A stretch of 64,000 bases of DNA from Talinum fruticosum (taxonomy: Eukaryota; Streptophyta; Magnoliopsida; Caryophyllales; Talinaceae), in NCBI GenBank assembly GCA_021018815.1, contig JAITYX010000021.1:5361001-5425000 (forward strand), read 5' to 3'. Position 1 is the stretch's first letter; every line of letters starts with the position of its first letter. The notes beneath the pieces are model-generated. The model saw only the letters and a list, made by a program, of their open reading frames with translations, did not search any database and was not told the origin of the DNA. Positions 37,039 through 49,375 of this stretch are shown one piece after another. The position numbers were made by a program, and so were the translations under genes.

Positions 37039-38588
37039 AGGCCACTTTAATTTAATGGTCACCTCACCATTAACCATTATGTGCCGCACTAAGGCACTAA
37101 CCATAGTTGACTCTAACTTCTCCAGTTAATTTTTCAAGGGTACAATTTTTTGGGTGAAAACTATGGATTTCAGTAGGTTACAATTTTCTTTTTTATCTGT
37201 AAGTTTATCAGGCTAACATATTACCAAGCGAGTCTAGTAGATGGCTCGGCTCAATTACTGTTATGCTTGAATAACTTCGTGTTTTCATATGGTATGATAT
37301 AAATGATTTCTCTTATATATATCCTACTGTTCTCTAAGTTATTATTTATGTTTTAAAAATGTTTAAAATATACATACACTTTTAGAAAAGGTAACATATG
37401 AGTCAAAAGGGAATTATTTTGATTAAAATGATACAAAACTATTAATCAATAATTTTTTTGTTGGGCTTATCAACAGTATATTTAGGACTATTATTTTGGA
37501 ATAAATATAATTATTAAATAAAAAGTATAAAATGTGGTAATTGGAGTACTATAGTCAAAAATAAAATAATGGGTTACATAGTATAAGGATAAAATATAAT
37601 TGAAAACTATTATAATGACGTAGAATTTTTAAAACTTATAAGTATTCTTATTTTTTTCTTCCACAATTAGTTGGTACCAATTACTTCGTATACTTTATAC
37701 AAGTATTATTTTAAATTCATTCTAACATTTTCGAGTTATTTACTTAATTTTTTACAGGTCCATCCAATTCCTTTCCATTTACCTTTAATCCAAATAGGTA
37801 TGACTTCAACTTTCATGGAAGGTGACATTCTATCATAATGAACATGTGATTTAATTATTTTTAAAATGTCTCATAGCCACATATTATTTTTGGTTTAACT
37901 TCACTGACTCAAGATTAATTATTGAATAAGTATAAAAAATAATCTCATGTAACACAAATATTTGACACAGAATTTATGTCATCATGATTAATTATTTTAA
38001 TTAGGATAAGTATGACATCCTTTTGAGGATGTTGGAGTTGCAGCCGTGTTTTTCGGACCATTTTGTTGCTTTTAAAAATTAATTAATTAATCAATCAATT
38101 AGTAGGAAAATTTTCATTAATATTGTGGAGAAGAGATAGGCAGCTCTATTGGCTGTAAAACACACCAGAAAAATTATTTCCCAACATATAAAATCGATTG
38201 GTCATCTAATACTGCCCCCTAACTGTTCCCCACTACCGAGTGAGAGAGAGAGAATTAGTCGGAAATATTCAACAAATCTCAAAAATAAATTTCCATTTGT
38301 CTAATCATGGACAAGATCTCAAGATTGGATGTACCTTCACTTCACACAACACTGGTCGAGCCCTCTCGTCCGCCCACAACTTGCTTTTTTTCTTTTTCAA
38401 AATTAGGTTTTACAAATACCTCGTCTTTCATATATCTATACATAATCAAGCAAATGTTAATCTAATGACAAACATTTCACATTTTTATCCTTTATCGGGG
38501 TTTGAATTTGAAAGTTCATTTTATTGATATAAAATAGCTACTATCACCCCCGTTCCCCAAGACTACCCACCAAATCTTTTTAAGAAGT
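37039..38588. other. AT-rich spacer upstream of GDU copy 2
   Basis: No coding region. Contains a GA microsatellite at 38241-38252 and many AT-rich runs. Confidence 0.45.
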
Positions 38589-38893
38589 GTTCCCTCCTTC
38601 CGTTTTAAAATATTTGTCATTTTAAGGTTATGAGGGAATGATAAGAATACACAAAATTTATAAGAAAATTTGTGTTAAAATACTATGTTGTCCCAAGCTT
38701 TCATTAGAAATGGAAAAAAACACAATTAAAAAGAAGAGAAAAAAGTAATAAGGACAAAATTAATAAATTAATCATTAATACATCATTATAATTATAAAAT
38801 AACAGAAGCGAAAAAAATAATTAAAGTAACATGTAGTTTTTTTTTTTTTTTTTTGAGTCGAAGTAACATGTAGTTTAATATGGAGAGAATAGT
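38589..38893. mobile_element. Stowaway-like MITE with internal disruption
   Basis: The left end TTCCCTCCTTCCGTTTTAAA and the reverse complement of the right end (ATTCTCTCCATATTAAACT) form an imperfect TIR of the Stowaway type. The internal ATATTTGTCATTTTAAGG matches the family of 34697 and 47032. A 16-bp direct repeat AAGTAACATGTAGTTT (38825 and 38861) flanks a long T-run plus GAGTCG, suggesting a small nested insertion or duplication. Confidence 0.55.
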
Positions 38894-39959
38894 TGATTTA
38901 TAAGTTATACACCAAAACTGAAAAACTGCTAATTAAGTTGTGTATTCTGTTGTCCTTTTAGTGGATCAGGAGGACAATCTAGAAGAGAATTTCGAGAGCC
39001 ACATGAATTCATATTAATAAATTGAAGTATACTAATTAGTGCCTTGCAAAACCACACACCTAATAAAAAGCTAAAACTACTTTTCACTTAAAAAGATTAA
39101 AAAAGGGCCATAACACCTTTACTTTCGAGAATATATATCAGATTATGTATTCTATGATGTTTTAATTAATTAATTAATTAGCTTCCATAAAAAATTACAG
39201 TAATTAATAATTAGTAATATTAGTTAATTTATTATGTTATTCCAATAAAAAGGTTGAGGTTTTGGCTTGCGTCGTTTTAATGCAGCGCAAGGATTGGTTG
39301 GAGATTTTAATGTCTTTTTGAAGGTGAGGCTTGGAGTTTCTCAACAGAACCCATTCACCCAAAAAAAAAAAAAAAAAGAAAAGGGAAAATATGATTTAGT
39401 TTGCTTGGATTTTCTTTCATCAAAGTTCATGTGTCCTAAGAGACATAGGCGGATCACGGATAGCAAAGCTTTAAATTTTGAATTGTTTCATTAGACGGTG
39501 GATTTGAAAATTTGACATGGTTTTTGCTTTAGTTGAATGAAATTTTGCTTATGTGTCGATATAAATAAAAAGTCAAAGTCAATCCTTCAATTTCACCGTA
39601 TATATAAGTGACTTCATATGTCATGTCATCGCTCTTCCGAGTCATAATTCCCTTAACTCGATGAGGGTCAATAACGTTAAATGGGGTTAAAAAGTTCATA
39701 TATTATTTGCATCCAAGAAAAAAGTTCACATTATTTTTATGAAATGCCCCAAATTTCATAATATTTCGTCCAAAAATCCTTTACAATAAGTTCCTTTTCA
39801 TTGGGATGTTGACATGGTACATTTCTTTTTCTTTTTTACATAAAATCTAGTTGCAAAAGAAAAAAGTTCAAAGTGGATGTTTGAGCCTTCTCTGATATTT
39901 TGATCGTGATCTTGAAGGTTAAATTACATACCAAAAACCGAGATGTGTGGGAGCTATGA
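38894..39959. other. AT-rich spacer
   Basis: No gene. A-run at 39361-39377, TTAA repeat at 39161-39180. Confidence 0.4.
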
Positions 39960-40571
39960 CCCTATTCGGTAAAATTAGTTGTTTGAATAATTAATAGTTA
40001 TTTGGGTATTAGATAACTGTTTAATTAGTTGTTTATAAACAATGTATTCGGTTAAATTAGTTGTTAAAATTAGGTAATGAATATAAAATGACGAAGAGGA
40101 TCTAACTATTTTTTAAAATTTTTTTACTACTAATGCTATTTAAATAACTGTTAGATTTTTTATTTTCATCCCATCTATACTACTATAGTATTTTAAATTT
40201 ATATATGTGAGAAAATAATTATTTTGAAAAAATGTAAATAACATTGAAACAAGTGATTTGGGAATGTTGTTTAATAGCCCCATAAATTAATATTATATAG
40301 AAAGGATTATGACAGGTACACGCATGACAAATCAAGGCTAAATCATGCTATTAAATTATGCATTTGACAATGAGTAATATGGGAATACAATAGTGAAACA
40401 CCACCTCCATTTCTCAAACGTTAACACCATTAACGTTTGCAATACGCTGATCAAGACGCCATAAGCTAGTTGAATACGTTATTTTGTCGAACAATTAAAT
40501 ATTTTAAAAAATAGAGTTTTGGCTTAGTCAAAACGCTAAACTCTACTTCAAAAGTTATAGCGGAATAGGGC
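39960..40571. mobile_element. MITE, copy 2 of the family at 25441-25855
   Basis: Ends CCCTATTCGGTAAAATTAG and (reverse complement of right end) GCCCTATTCCGCTATAACT. The right 130 bp, reverse-complemented, aligns with the left part of the 25441 element. Internal AATTAGTTGTTT / GGTAAAATTAG motifs repeat. About 610 bp, no ORF. Confidence 0.6.
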
Positions 40572-43070
40572 TATATATAAGTCGCTTAAATAAGGGCAAG
40601 CAATGAAATAAATTGAAAAAGCTCAAGAGAGTTTTGGATATATATGGTCAATATAATAGGATTAATTGATAATAATAGAATTTTTTAATAGCAAACCACA
40701 ACTCACAACTTGAACTTTTAAAAATTATCATGGATGAAAAACCATTTCCAAATAAATTTTACATTAATTTGAATTAAGTAAAAAAAGTAATATGCATCGA
40801 TCTTCCTTTGGCATTAACTTGACTTTTATGAACATATCGAAAACTTTGAAAATCCCTTTTTTAACATCTTATAAATCGTAGTACTAATATATTTCTTTCA
40901 TTTTTAAACTAATCTTCTATATTTATGACCAGTTTAACAATTAGGGTTACGATTTATGACTAATGGCGGTAAACCACTACAACCTTTATGATGTGTAGGA
41001 GGATCAGAAAGAAAGAGACAAGTAAATGATGGGTTGGAGCTCTAAAATTCAACAAAAAATTAAAATTGAGCAACTTAATTAATTACCCACCCACCCACCC
41101 ATTATTTCGTCTCCGAGTCGCTACATCTATGAAAAATCTTCACCTAATCCACCATTATCATTTTTTAAATTACACCATCATGTCAAAAAAACAGTGCCTA
41201 ATTAAAACGCTAATCACACCATCAAAAGTTCTATAATAAGTTATTATTTTTCAGCTTTTAATTATTTCATTAGGCTGTCACCCATTAAAATTTGACTCTC
41301 TCTCTCTCTCTCTCTACTTTATCACTCCTTCAAAAATAAAAAACAACTGAAAATTGAGATGACGAGAGAACCTCTACATAACATGATCAACTATTATATA
41401 TATATGTCTGGTTAAATAATTGTTGATTTGTTCCTTTTCAAATAGTTTTTGTCATTTGCATATTTATTGTATACTCACTTGGAAAATATATGCAAAATTT
41501 AACTAGTAAAATTTTTTAAAATTTTGGTTTGAAGTTAAGAAGGTAATTAGTGAGGAAAATGTATCGCAATGTTTTTTTATGAAAATAAATCACAATGTTA
41601 CATTGTTAAAACTAAAAGCCAATTAGACTATATAATTTCGCACTGACGGATTTTAATTTCATAATATCTATTGAACTAAAAATTCAAAAACGGATTTATA
41701 ATGGATCATTGTTTCAGTAATATTATGTGTAAATGTTTTTTTTTTTATGCCAAATCATCTCAATATTTACTTTTACACTTATCCAATTTAAAATTATTCT
41801 CGACATAGACATTATATGGTCCATAAGACATAAATTTGTCTTTACTATTTATCCAAAATACATATATAAAAAGGTAAGTAATATTGGATAAGGAATAAAA
41901 ATAAAGGTAGGAGAAGATTTCATAACCGTAGGTGTGCCAACTCTACATTTTCAAACTTGTCAAACTATATAAACATACTATTGTCGAGAGTTCTTGGACC
42001 TCTTTCTGTCAATCAATATCGACATTGATTTTCCCATTTTTTCAATCATTGTCTCTAGAAAATATTACCCAAAGAGTACAACATAAGGTTTTTTTTTTTT
42101 AATTTAAATTTCTTTTTACGGCTTTTACCCATTTTAAGGTTAAGGACATCTCACTAGCACAAGATTCCTTACCCCTCAGGTAAATAAATTATTAAAGAAT
42201 TACCTCAATCGTAATTTTTAGGTACGATAGTGAATGCTACGTGTAGTAAATTTTTATTATATAATCTTATCGGATATGATTTTTAAAGCATATATAGTGA
42301 AATAAGGAAGTGACACATATGATTAAAGTATAAGCCTAATTAAAATTACTTGATTATATGTAATTCACTTTGATTATAATATGTATTACTAATCATTTGA
42401 TTTAATGAATTCGTAACCACACCATTTTAACTTAAGCAAACTATAAATGCTAATATATAATACCTCATTCTCTTTTTTTCTTTTTTAATTTCTGATAAAA
42501 TTCCCTATGATGCTAAATAAAAGGTCACAATTAATCAACCTCTTTTTTGTTAAGTGATAATTTCCGTTAGTGGATTAATTATTGAGATGCATGTAGCAAA
42601 TATGTCTTTCTTGGGCTCTACTCATCCTCTGAGCTGTATTCATGATAAACCCATCTAGCTAATCCTTAGCTAATTAACAAATAAAAAAAAAAAAAACCGG
42701 CCTTTATATAAACATTTTTTATTTCATATTTACTACGACTTCAGGTTTTATATATGAATAACAGAGTAATATGTATTATTATTAATTAGCGAAGAATATA
42801 ATTAATTACGTCCTTTGACCTCGAATATGCGCATGTATATAATGACCTGAATGAATATTATCAAAAGCCTTATACTACTTAAAATGTATACAAGGACATG
42901 TATTTTGTATGTGTAGCCTTCTATTATACACATATTTCCTAAACCCGAAGATAAAGGAAACAATATGCGAGGAAACAAAAGAAAAAAAACTCAAAATTGG
43001 AATTTCATGGTGTAATTAACCTAGCTAAAAATCCCCTCCCTCTTCCCAAAAAAAAAAAATAATAAAAAAA
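40572..43070. other. AT-rich spacer downstream of GDU copy 3
   Basis: Contains a CCCA repeat (41086-41101), a CT microsatellite (41296-41316) and poly-T or poly-A runs. No coding sequence. Confidence 0.45.
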
Positions 43071-43465
43071 TTAGACTCTTTCAATAATAGAACTGTGACA
43101 GTGACCAGAAAAGGGAACCATGGGAGAAGGGAGAGGCTTAGCCAAGTAAGTGGGTTTATCATCTCCGGCCATGATCACCACTATCTTCGGCTCTTCACTC
43201 TCTCTCTCCTCCAACCGCAGAGGACTCGCCGAGGGCTTGTCATCGCCCGGCGAGTGGTATTATCCTCATTTGAGGAGGAGGAGGAGGAAGAACTACTGTA
43301 AGAACAAGCAAGGATTAGCAAAGCTACAGCAATGAGGGCTAGCATGAGTGCAAGTCCACCAAAGAGATATGGTACCGGGCTGTTCCACCGTTGTATCTTC
43401 ACCGATGGTGCATCATCAATCATGGTTGTGTTTGTGGCTGATGATGATAATTCATTCACCATCAT
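43071..43465 (-). CDS. GDU-like: GLUTAMINE DUMPER-like membrane protein, copy 3; one frameshift in the assembly
   Basis: Starts MMVNELSSSATNTTMIDD (Met at 43465; the upstream Met at 43555 only adds translated GA-repeat leader). Then RWNSPVPYLFGGLALMLALI and the end of the helix, closing LLILACSY, followed by nine serines from a TCC repeat, as in classical GDU1. The listed frame then runs into a non-homologous tail ending at 43181, whereas the essential IVVIMAGDDKPTYLAKP lies one frame over and ends SSIIERV-stop at 43071. The switch must fall between an upstream stop of the second frame (near 43260) and the VIMAG box; the simplest site is the GGG (CCC on plus) at 43246-43248, where one more G gives RRGDDKPSASPL. 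The corrected length is 131 aa. A TATA box is at 43585. Confidence 0.85.
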
Positions 43466-43470
43466 CACCC

Positions 43471-43512
43471 TCTCTCTCTCTCTCTCTCTGAATTGTATTT
43501 CTCTCTCTAGGA
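43471..43512. repeat. (CT)n/(GA)n microsatellite in the GDU copy 3 leader
   Basis: CTCTCTCTCTCTCTCTCTG on the plus strand, plus a second short tract, lies directly before the chosen ATG and reads as RERERE when wrongly translated, which argues for starting at 43465. Confidence 0.85.
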
Positions 43513-43584
43513 GTAGTGGTTGGTGGCGGGAGGTGCTGAGAAGAAACCTAATCACATCATAATCAGTTTGGTTATGGGCAGATT

Positions 43585-43593
43585 GATTTATAG
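43585..43593 (-). promoter_or_regulatory. TATA box of GDU copy 3
   Basis: CTATAAATC on the minus strand, about 120-128 bp before the chosen ATG. Confidence 0.6.
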
Positions 43594-46500
43594 AGGGTTA
43601 AAAAAGAATAAAAAGAGAGAAAATTTTGTGATGTTACAAAAATGTCCCCATAAAATAAGATTGAGTAGATTAAAAGAGGGATTCTTTCTTGGGCTCTACT
43701 CATTCATTGAGTCACACAATAATCCTAGAAATTTCTAGCTGGCTTTCACTCGTTATTCACAGGAATACATTTTTTGTTACCTTTTTTTCGCTTTGATATT
43801 TTAGTTATGAAAATTGACAACCTGATAAGAAATACCCTCATCATAAAAACACCTAAATACATTAGTACGTAGAAAAATATATGCTAACTTTTCGCCAATT
43901 TAAAGGTGTAATAACGGGCCATAGATATAAGAGTACTAACTTTTTTATAACAGATGTTAATATACGATACACTAATACCAAAAACATTAATTTTATATCT
44001 TATAATAATATATATAACATTCATACCTCGATATAACTATTTTTTAGATTGTAATTTTTCGAGTATGATGTATTATATTCGCATGTCTCATGTCAGTAGA
44101 TTAGACAAAATAACAAGAGGGGGTTTATATGATTAAAAAATAAAAAAATAATTTATAGTTCATGGAATTATCTAGTTTAGGAATTATGACGAAAATTTCA
44201 TATATGTGATATGATAAAACTTTTGTGTTCAGTGCAAAAATAGTAATATCTATTGAAGGCATGCATTCACCATTTATAGTATTTTGCTTCGTCAAAAAGA
44301 AAAAAAAAAAAAGAGGAGAAAACAGCAATACTAGATTTCTTTCATATATAGCAATCGTTCAATGTACATAGAACCGAAAAATGAATTCCGAATATGATGT
44401 GAAAAAGACGCAAACAACTCATAGAAATTAAGCAAGACTTGGCATGAAATGAACGGTTTATTTCATTGTTGTCAATGAGATCTTCCTGCAGTGATTAAGG
44501 CTTGAGGCGCTATAAATTTTAGGCCGTTCTTCCTTCTTCTATTGTATTGTAATTTTGTTATACTGTTTTTTAATTTATTTGAATTAAAAATTTATAAATA
44601 TTGTATTAAAAAAGATATAGTACTAAATATTTTTATTGCAAACTCTTAGCCATACAGTTATTCGAAGTGAGAATTTTCATTTGGGAGCAAATAAATTATA
44701 GTATTTGGGATTTTGTTTTATGATGAGATGACTATATATCATCATCATTTATCAAATAAAAACTTAACACAAATTTTCATATGAGATCGTCCGACACCGT
44801 AAAAGTTATTGTGAGATGGTCTTCATTAGAGGTGATTTTTAAAGGTTTTAATATAAGTAATAACTATAATAGAGTGACTTTTTAATTTGGAAGTGATTAA
44901 TAATTTATCAAGTGGTGATTTTTATTACAGTTACCCCTAAATAAATTATTGGTCATTCTCAATGAATTTAAAGTTATCATAAAATTTCCGTCTCATAATA
45001 AGTTCTAAGTAAGAAATCTACTAATTAAAATATTAATCAAATAGTATTATAATATTTGGTAAACTAGTTTTTCATACCAGCATTTATAATACATTTAAAT
45101 AACATTTTTAAAAAGTTAATGAAATTAGCTAAACATCTCAACAGAAATTTACATAATATTTCATTTCAGGCACAATGCATGGTTTGGAAAATCATTTAAG
45201 TGATTTAATGTTAAATTAACTCTCGAATACTCGGTTAGACATTTATCGATCTGATCCGGTAGCAGTTAAAATACAACAGCTATCTCTAGAGATAGTTTCG
45301 AACGACTATAAAATATCCAAACCAATAGTGTTATTATTGATCCATTGACCCCAAAAAAAAAAATAAATTCATGCCCAGATGATCATCAAATCTCCATGAG
45401 ATGTGCTGAATAGGAGCTCTTGTAGTTAAGCCTGAAACTAATCAAACTTATCCAAATGAATTGGACCCACTAATATTGAATCAGGGGTTGAAGCAATTGA
45501 TTACTTGTTGATTTGCTTTTGCCATATTCTGTTTTGCTTGGCAAAGTAGGCAAGATTTGATTCAATTCTGGGGCCAAAAATATAAAATGTTCAAAATAAA
45601 ATTTCTTTGCTCAAATCTGAATTATTTAATTTTACCCGTGGCCCTCTCCATAATTTAGTGGCTGGCTAATAATTCTAAGCACCACTAATTAGGTGCCATT
45701 TACTTTAATTTCGTTTTATTTGTCTCTAACAAATATCTATATAATCATCTAGATGATAAGATTACATCATTGAGCTTTTGTTAAATATATATATATATAG
45801 CTACAAATGGACCTTTTGGTGGTGGGGTTGGTAAAATTCTGTTTTTGCAAATATTCAAAATATTTAATGTTTTTTTGTTTTTTTCTTTTTATAATAAGGT
45901 AAATTGTCCATCATTAACTTCTTGTTACATAATAAACACAGTGGATTGTCAACTTAAAAGGATGCCAACTACACTAAATTCAATAGGCCTAGCTTGTAAA
46001 TATTCATAACTAGATTTGACAATCGAGTCATTTGGGACAGTTTGGGTTGGATCCGGTCACTTAGATCACTTAAATTTCTATTTCAATTTTGGTTTCGATT
46101 TTCAGTCGAGTTCACTGCGGCTAAATTAGGTCAAGTTCAATTAAGTTTGTCTTGCAAAGAAAAAAATTTGGCAAAAAATATTTAGGTCGGGTTCAATTAA
46201 GTTCAAGTCCGATTCCAGTCATCTCAATTGAGTTTTTCATGGCAAGTTGAGTTTGATTTTGTTTAAATTTTAAATCACTAATTCGGATTGGATCACTTTG
46301 GTCAGGTCTAATTGTAACTATTAAAGAGTGTATTAAGTTAGCAGAAATTCGTACAAACAAGAAAAAATTGTAGATCTTAGACCTCAAACCTAATATATAT
46401 AATTCTTATTAAAAAGGCGTTGATAGGCATTGTACCAAGACACTTAAATAAACATATGCACTACTTTACTAAGGCGAGCAATTTCATTTGTTTAAACTTG

Positions 46501-47031
46501 ACAAAATTAGTTTGGACAGAATGACAAATAACATTTAAAATTGTTGTGGAAGGGCCAATAGATTTATTCAAACTTCCAAAAGAAGTCATGATTTAACAAT
46601 TAGACTAATCAACAATAATCATAGTGGAATTTGTTTCGTCTGTCCTTGATAAAGCTTTTTAACAAATTGATAATTAAATCATTAGACCTAAACAACATAG
46701 ATTAGGAAAATTGTTGGGCAAGTGACTAGGGACCTCCAAATTTGGGTGGAAGATGACAAAGAATTGGATGAGGATTGAAGGTGAAAAGTGTTGGGATCAG
46801 ATTTCTTTAACAAATTAAACTATGTTTCATTTCGCTTTATTTTACGGTCTTATAACTTTGTTACAATTCATATAACTGCTTGTACATTTATTTTACAACT
46901 GTTTACGATTCCTTACGCTTAAATGAAACATGACTTAAGTGAGACATAATAAGCTAGTAGTGGAGGGTGGGGGGAGACAATTAGGCTACCTTAGGCCTTG
47001 TATAACTTAACTAATAGGTGCGTAGAATATG
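43594..47031. other. AT-rich gene-free spacer
   Basis: No coding region. At 46030-46320 a degenerate motif series resembling GGTCGGGTTCAATTAAGTT repeats several times, probably an old mobile element body. At 46850-46940 there is a TTACAACTGTTTACG-like patch similar to the body of the 17572 MITE. Confidence 0.45.
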
Positions 47032-47299
47032 CTCTCTTTGTTCACATTATATGTCACCTTAACTAACCTTTTTGTTTCACAATATTTGTTATTTTATAAT
47101 TCTATTAACATTAATAACTGGTTCAACAATTGTATCCTTATTAATTATTTTTTTCTTTTTTTATTAATTTTCTTCATTTTTTAATAAAATCGTAGAACAA
47201 TTTGATCTTTTAACATATAATTTGTCATAAATTTTATATTTCTTTAACATTATCCAAAGTTAAAAAAACGATAAGTGTTTTAAAATAAAAGGAGTATAT
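47032..47299. mobile_element. Stowaway-like MITE (family with 34697 and 38589)
   Basis: The left end ATGCTCTCTTTGTTCACATT and the reverse complement of the right end (ATACTCCTTTTATTTTAAAA) form the TIR; TATGTCACCTTAACTAACC follows as in the 34697 copy. About 268 bp, no ORF. Confidence 0.6.
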
Positions 47300-49091
47300 T
47301 ATACCAAATGAATAGTCCTTATGGTAATCCATACCGTACCATTCATTACTCTCACATAACAACAACAATGATAGTTTGTCAAATAAGCAACTCAATCAAC
47401 GTCCTTATGGTATTCTATCCACACAAAAAAAAAAAAAAAAATTTCCTTATGGTAATCAATCATGCGTTCATTTAAAAATATAATTATATCTGAAAAAATA
47501 TTAGTCGAATATTTTGTACGGAGGCTAAACAAAAATGACAAAAAGGTGAGTGCACAAAGTTGGGAATTTTATATGAACCCAAATTCTCCCTCTTTGGTTT
47601 TACATCCTTTTTCCATGTATCTTGAGATTTTCCAAAAAATAAAAAAAATGCAGAAAAATTTGGAACCTGAAGTGAAACTGATGCAGACAACCATTGAAGA
47701 TAGCAATTCGAGAAAGTTCGAGTCCCTTGAAGTAAAGGTATATATTCCATTTCCATCCATTTCTTATTCCAACAGATCAACGATCACCTCTAAATTATGA
47801 AAAAAATTTAGTTAATATTATATAATTATTTTAGGGTAGCGGAACTGAGCCCGCAACCTACCACAATTTTCTTTTTGATAAAAATAAAAAAAATTATCGC
47901 CCCAATATTTGAACGAAGGAAAAAAAAGTGAAAATGTTAACTTTTGCTTAGTTATATGGTCCATGTATCTTTCACCACGATGTACTTCTTCTAGTCCTCT
48001 ATACTATTCTCTTGAATGAATTACCCATTCGTTACAAGCCGTTTTTTGTAATTTTTTTAATAAAAGTTAGATTTGTAAAATTTACATGGGTGTCCGATTT
48101 TATCCCATCTTTGCTCCTTTTTTTCACTTTCTGAATCAATTTATTTTCCATAGTTTCTGTTAAACTATAATTACGACAACAAAGTAAACCATAATATTAT
48201 GGACTTGAACATTTAGAGAAATATTCCCTTGTTGACCATAAAAAAAGTAAATTATAATATGCATACTTATAATTTTAATCCTGAAGGACATGTTTATAGT
48301 GACTTGTTTACATGTTAATCTATCACTATTTTAGTTCTTATTACTTGGTGTATGTGTTAGTTGTAAAAACCAAATTTAAAGTACATATACCAATATCTGT
48401 AGTGTGGAATGAATGTGAGACATTGATGATGACATTCTAGACAGAGAATATATATTAAAGGAAACCCTAAGAGAGGGGGTGCTCCTAACTTTGTTATAGC
48501 AAATAAGAATTTAAGATGCTTGTCAATGAAGTTCAATCCCTACTAATAACATTAATAATAGTTGGTATATGCTAATATATGTTGATAACTGTTAACAGCT
48601 ACACGTAACCATTAATTATAATTACAAATAATTATAATTTTAATCGTCGGTAACCCCTACTTATGATTTCCTAAAATAAATAGACCCCAAAAACAAATCC
48701 ATCCGAACCTAAAAACAAATCAACATATTATTAGATGTGAACATGACTTAACTCAAAGCTAAATATAAGTAAATCCAAAACGAATGAACTACTCGTAAGA
48801 TCAACCCTAACGAGAAGGACTACTTCCTTTCCTTTGTAAGTCGCTCGTATGAACAAAATATTGGAGGCCCCTTCCTAAAGTTAAAAGTGTTAGGAGTGTT
48901 GTTGGGTTATTTTGTGCCAAAATTCTCTTTTCATGTTAAGATTATATGCCATGTTAGGAGTGTTGGGTTATATGCCATTTCTCTCAGCCCATCTCTCCCT
49001 TGACGTGGCTTCTTTACTGAACCCATATGCATTGACCCATTGGCCCCCAAAACCCCAATTCCACATCTCATTAAAACAAGGTCTGAAAGAG
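47300..49091. other. AT-rich spacer
   Basis: Open frame 47462-47800 has no recognisable domain. A short repeat GTTAGGAGTGTTG occurs at about 48887 and 48953. No gene supported. Confidence 0.4.
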
Positions 49092-49375
49092 TACTTTGTA
49101 TTAATCTAGTTAAGATTATATGCTGTTTGAAATTTCGTTTCTCTTATTATATTCGATGTTATTTTTGTATGTTTCTCGAGATCATTTGTACTCTCGTTAT
49201 TTATCATATGCTTTATTGTTAATATTTAATACTTTGTATAAATCTAGTTAAGGTTGTGTGTTTGAAATTTCGTTTCTTTTATTATATTTGATGATGTTAT
49301 TCGTGTATGTTTTTCGAGATCATTTGCACTCTTATCATTTATTGTAACTTAATTATTGTTTACAATATTTAATTT
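49092..49375. repeat. Imperfect tandem duplication, period about 138 bp
   Basis: TACTTTGTATTAATCTAG at 49092 recurs as TACTTTGTATAAATCTAG at 49230, each followed by TTTGAAATTTCGTTTCT and later by CGAGATCATTTG. The copies differ by scattered substitutions and small indels, so the event is old. Confidence 0.75.

Noticed and set aside
43465..43555. Upstream Met at 43555 as the start of GDU copy 3
   Set aside because: It would add 30 residues translated mainly from a GA microsatellite (RERERER), which is best read as a leader; the family starts close to the MMVNEL position.
47462..47800. 112-residue plus-strand frame
   Set aside because: No known domain; it overlaps equally long minus-strand frames and lies in AT-rich spacer.
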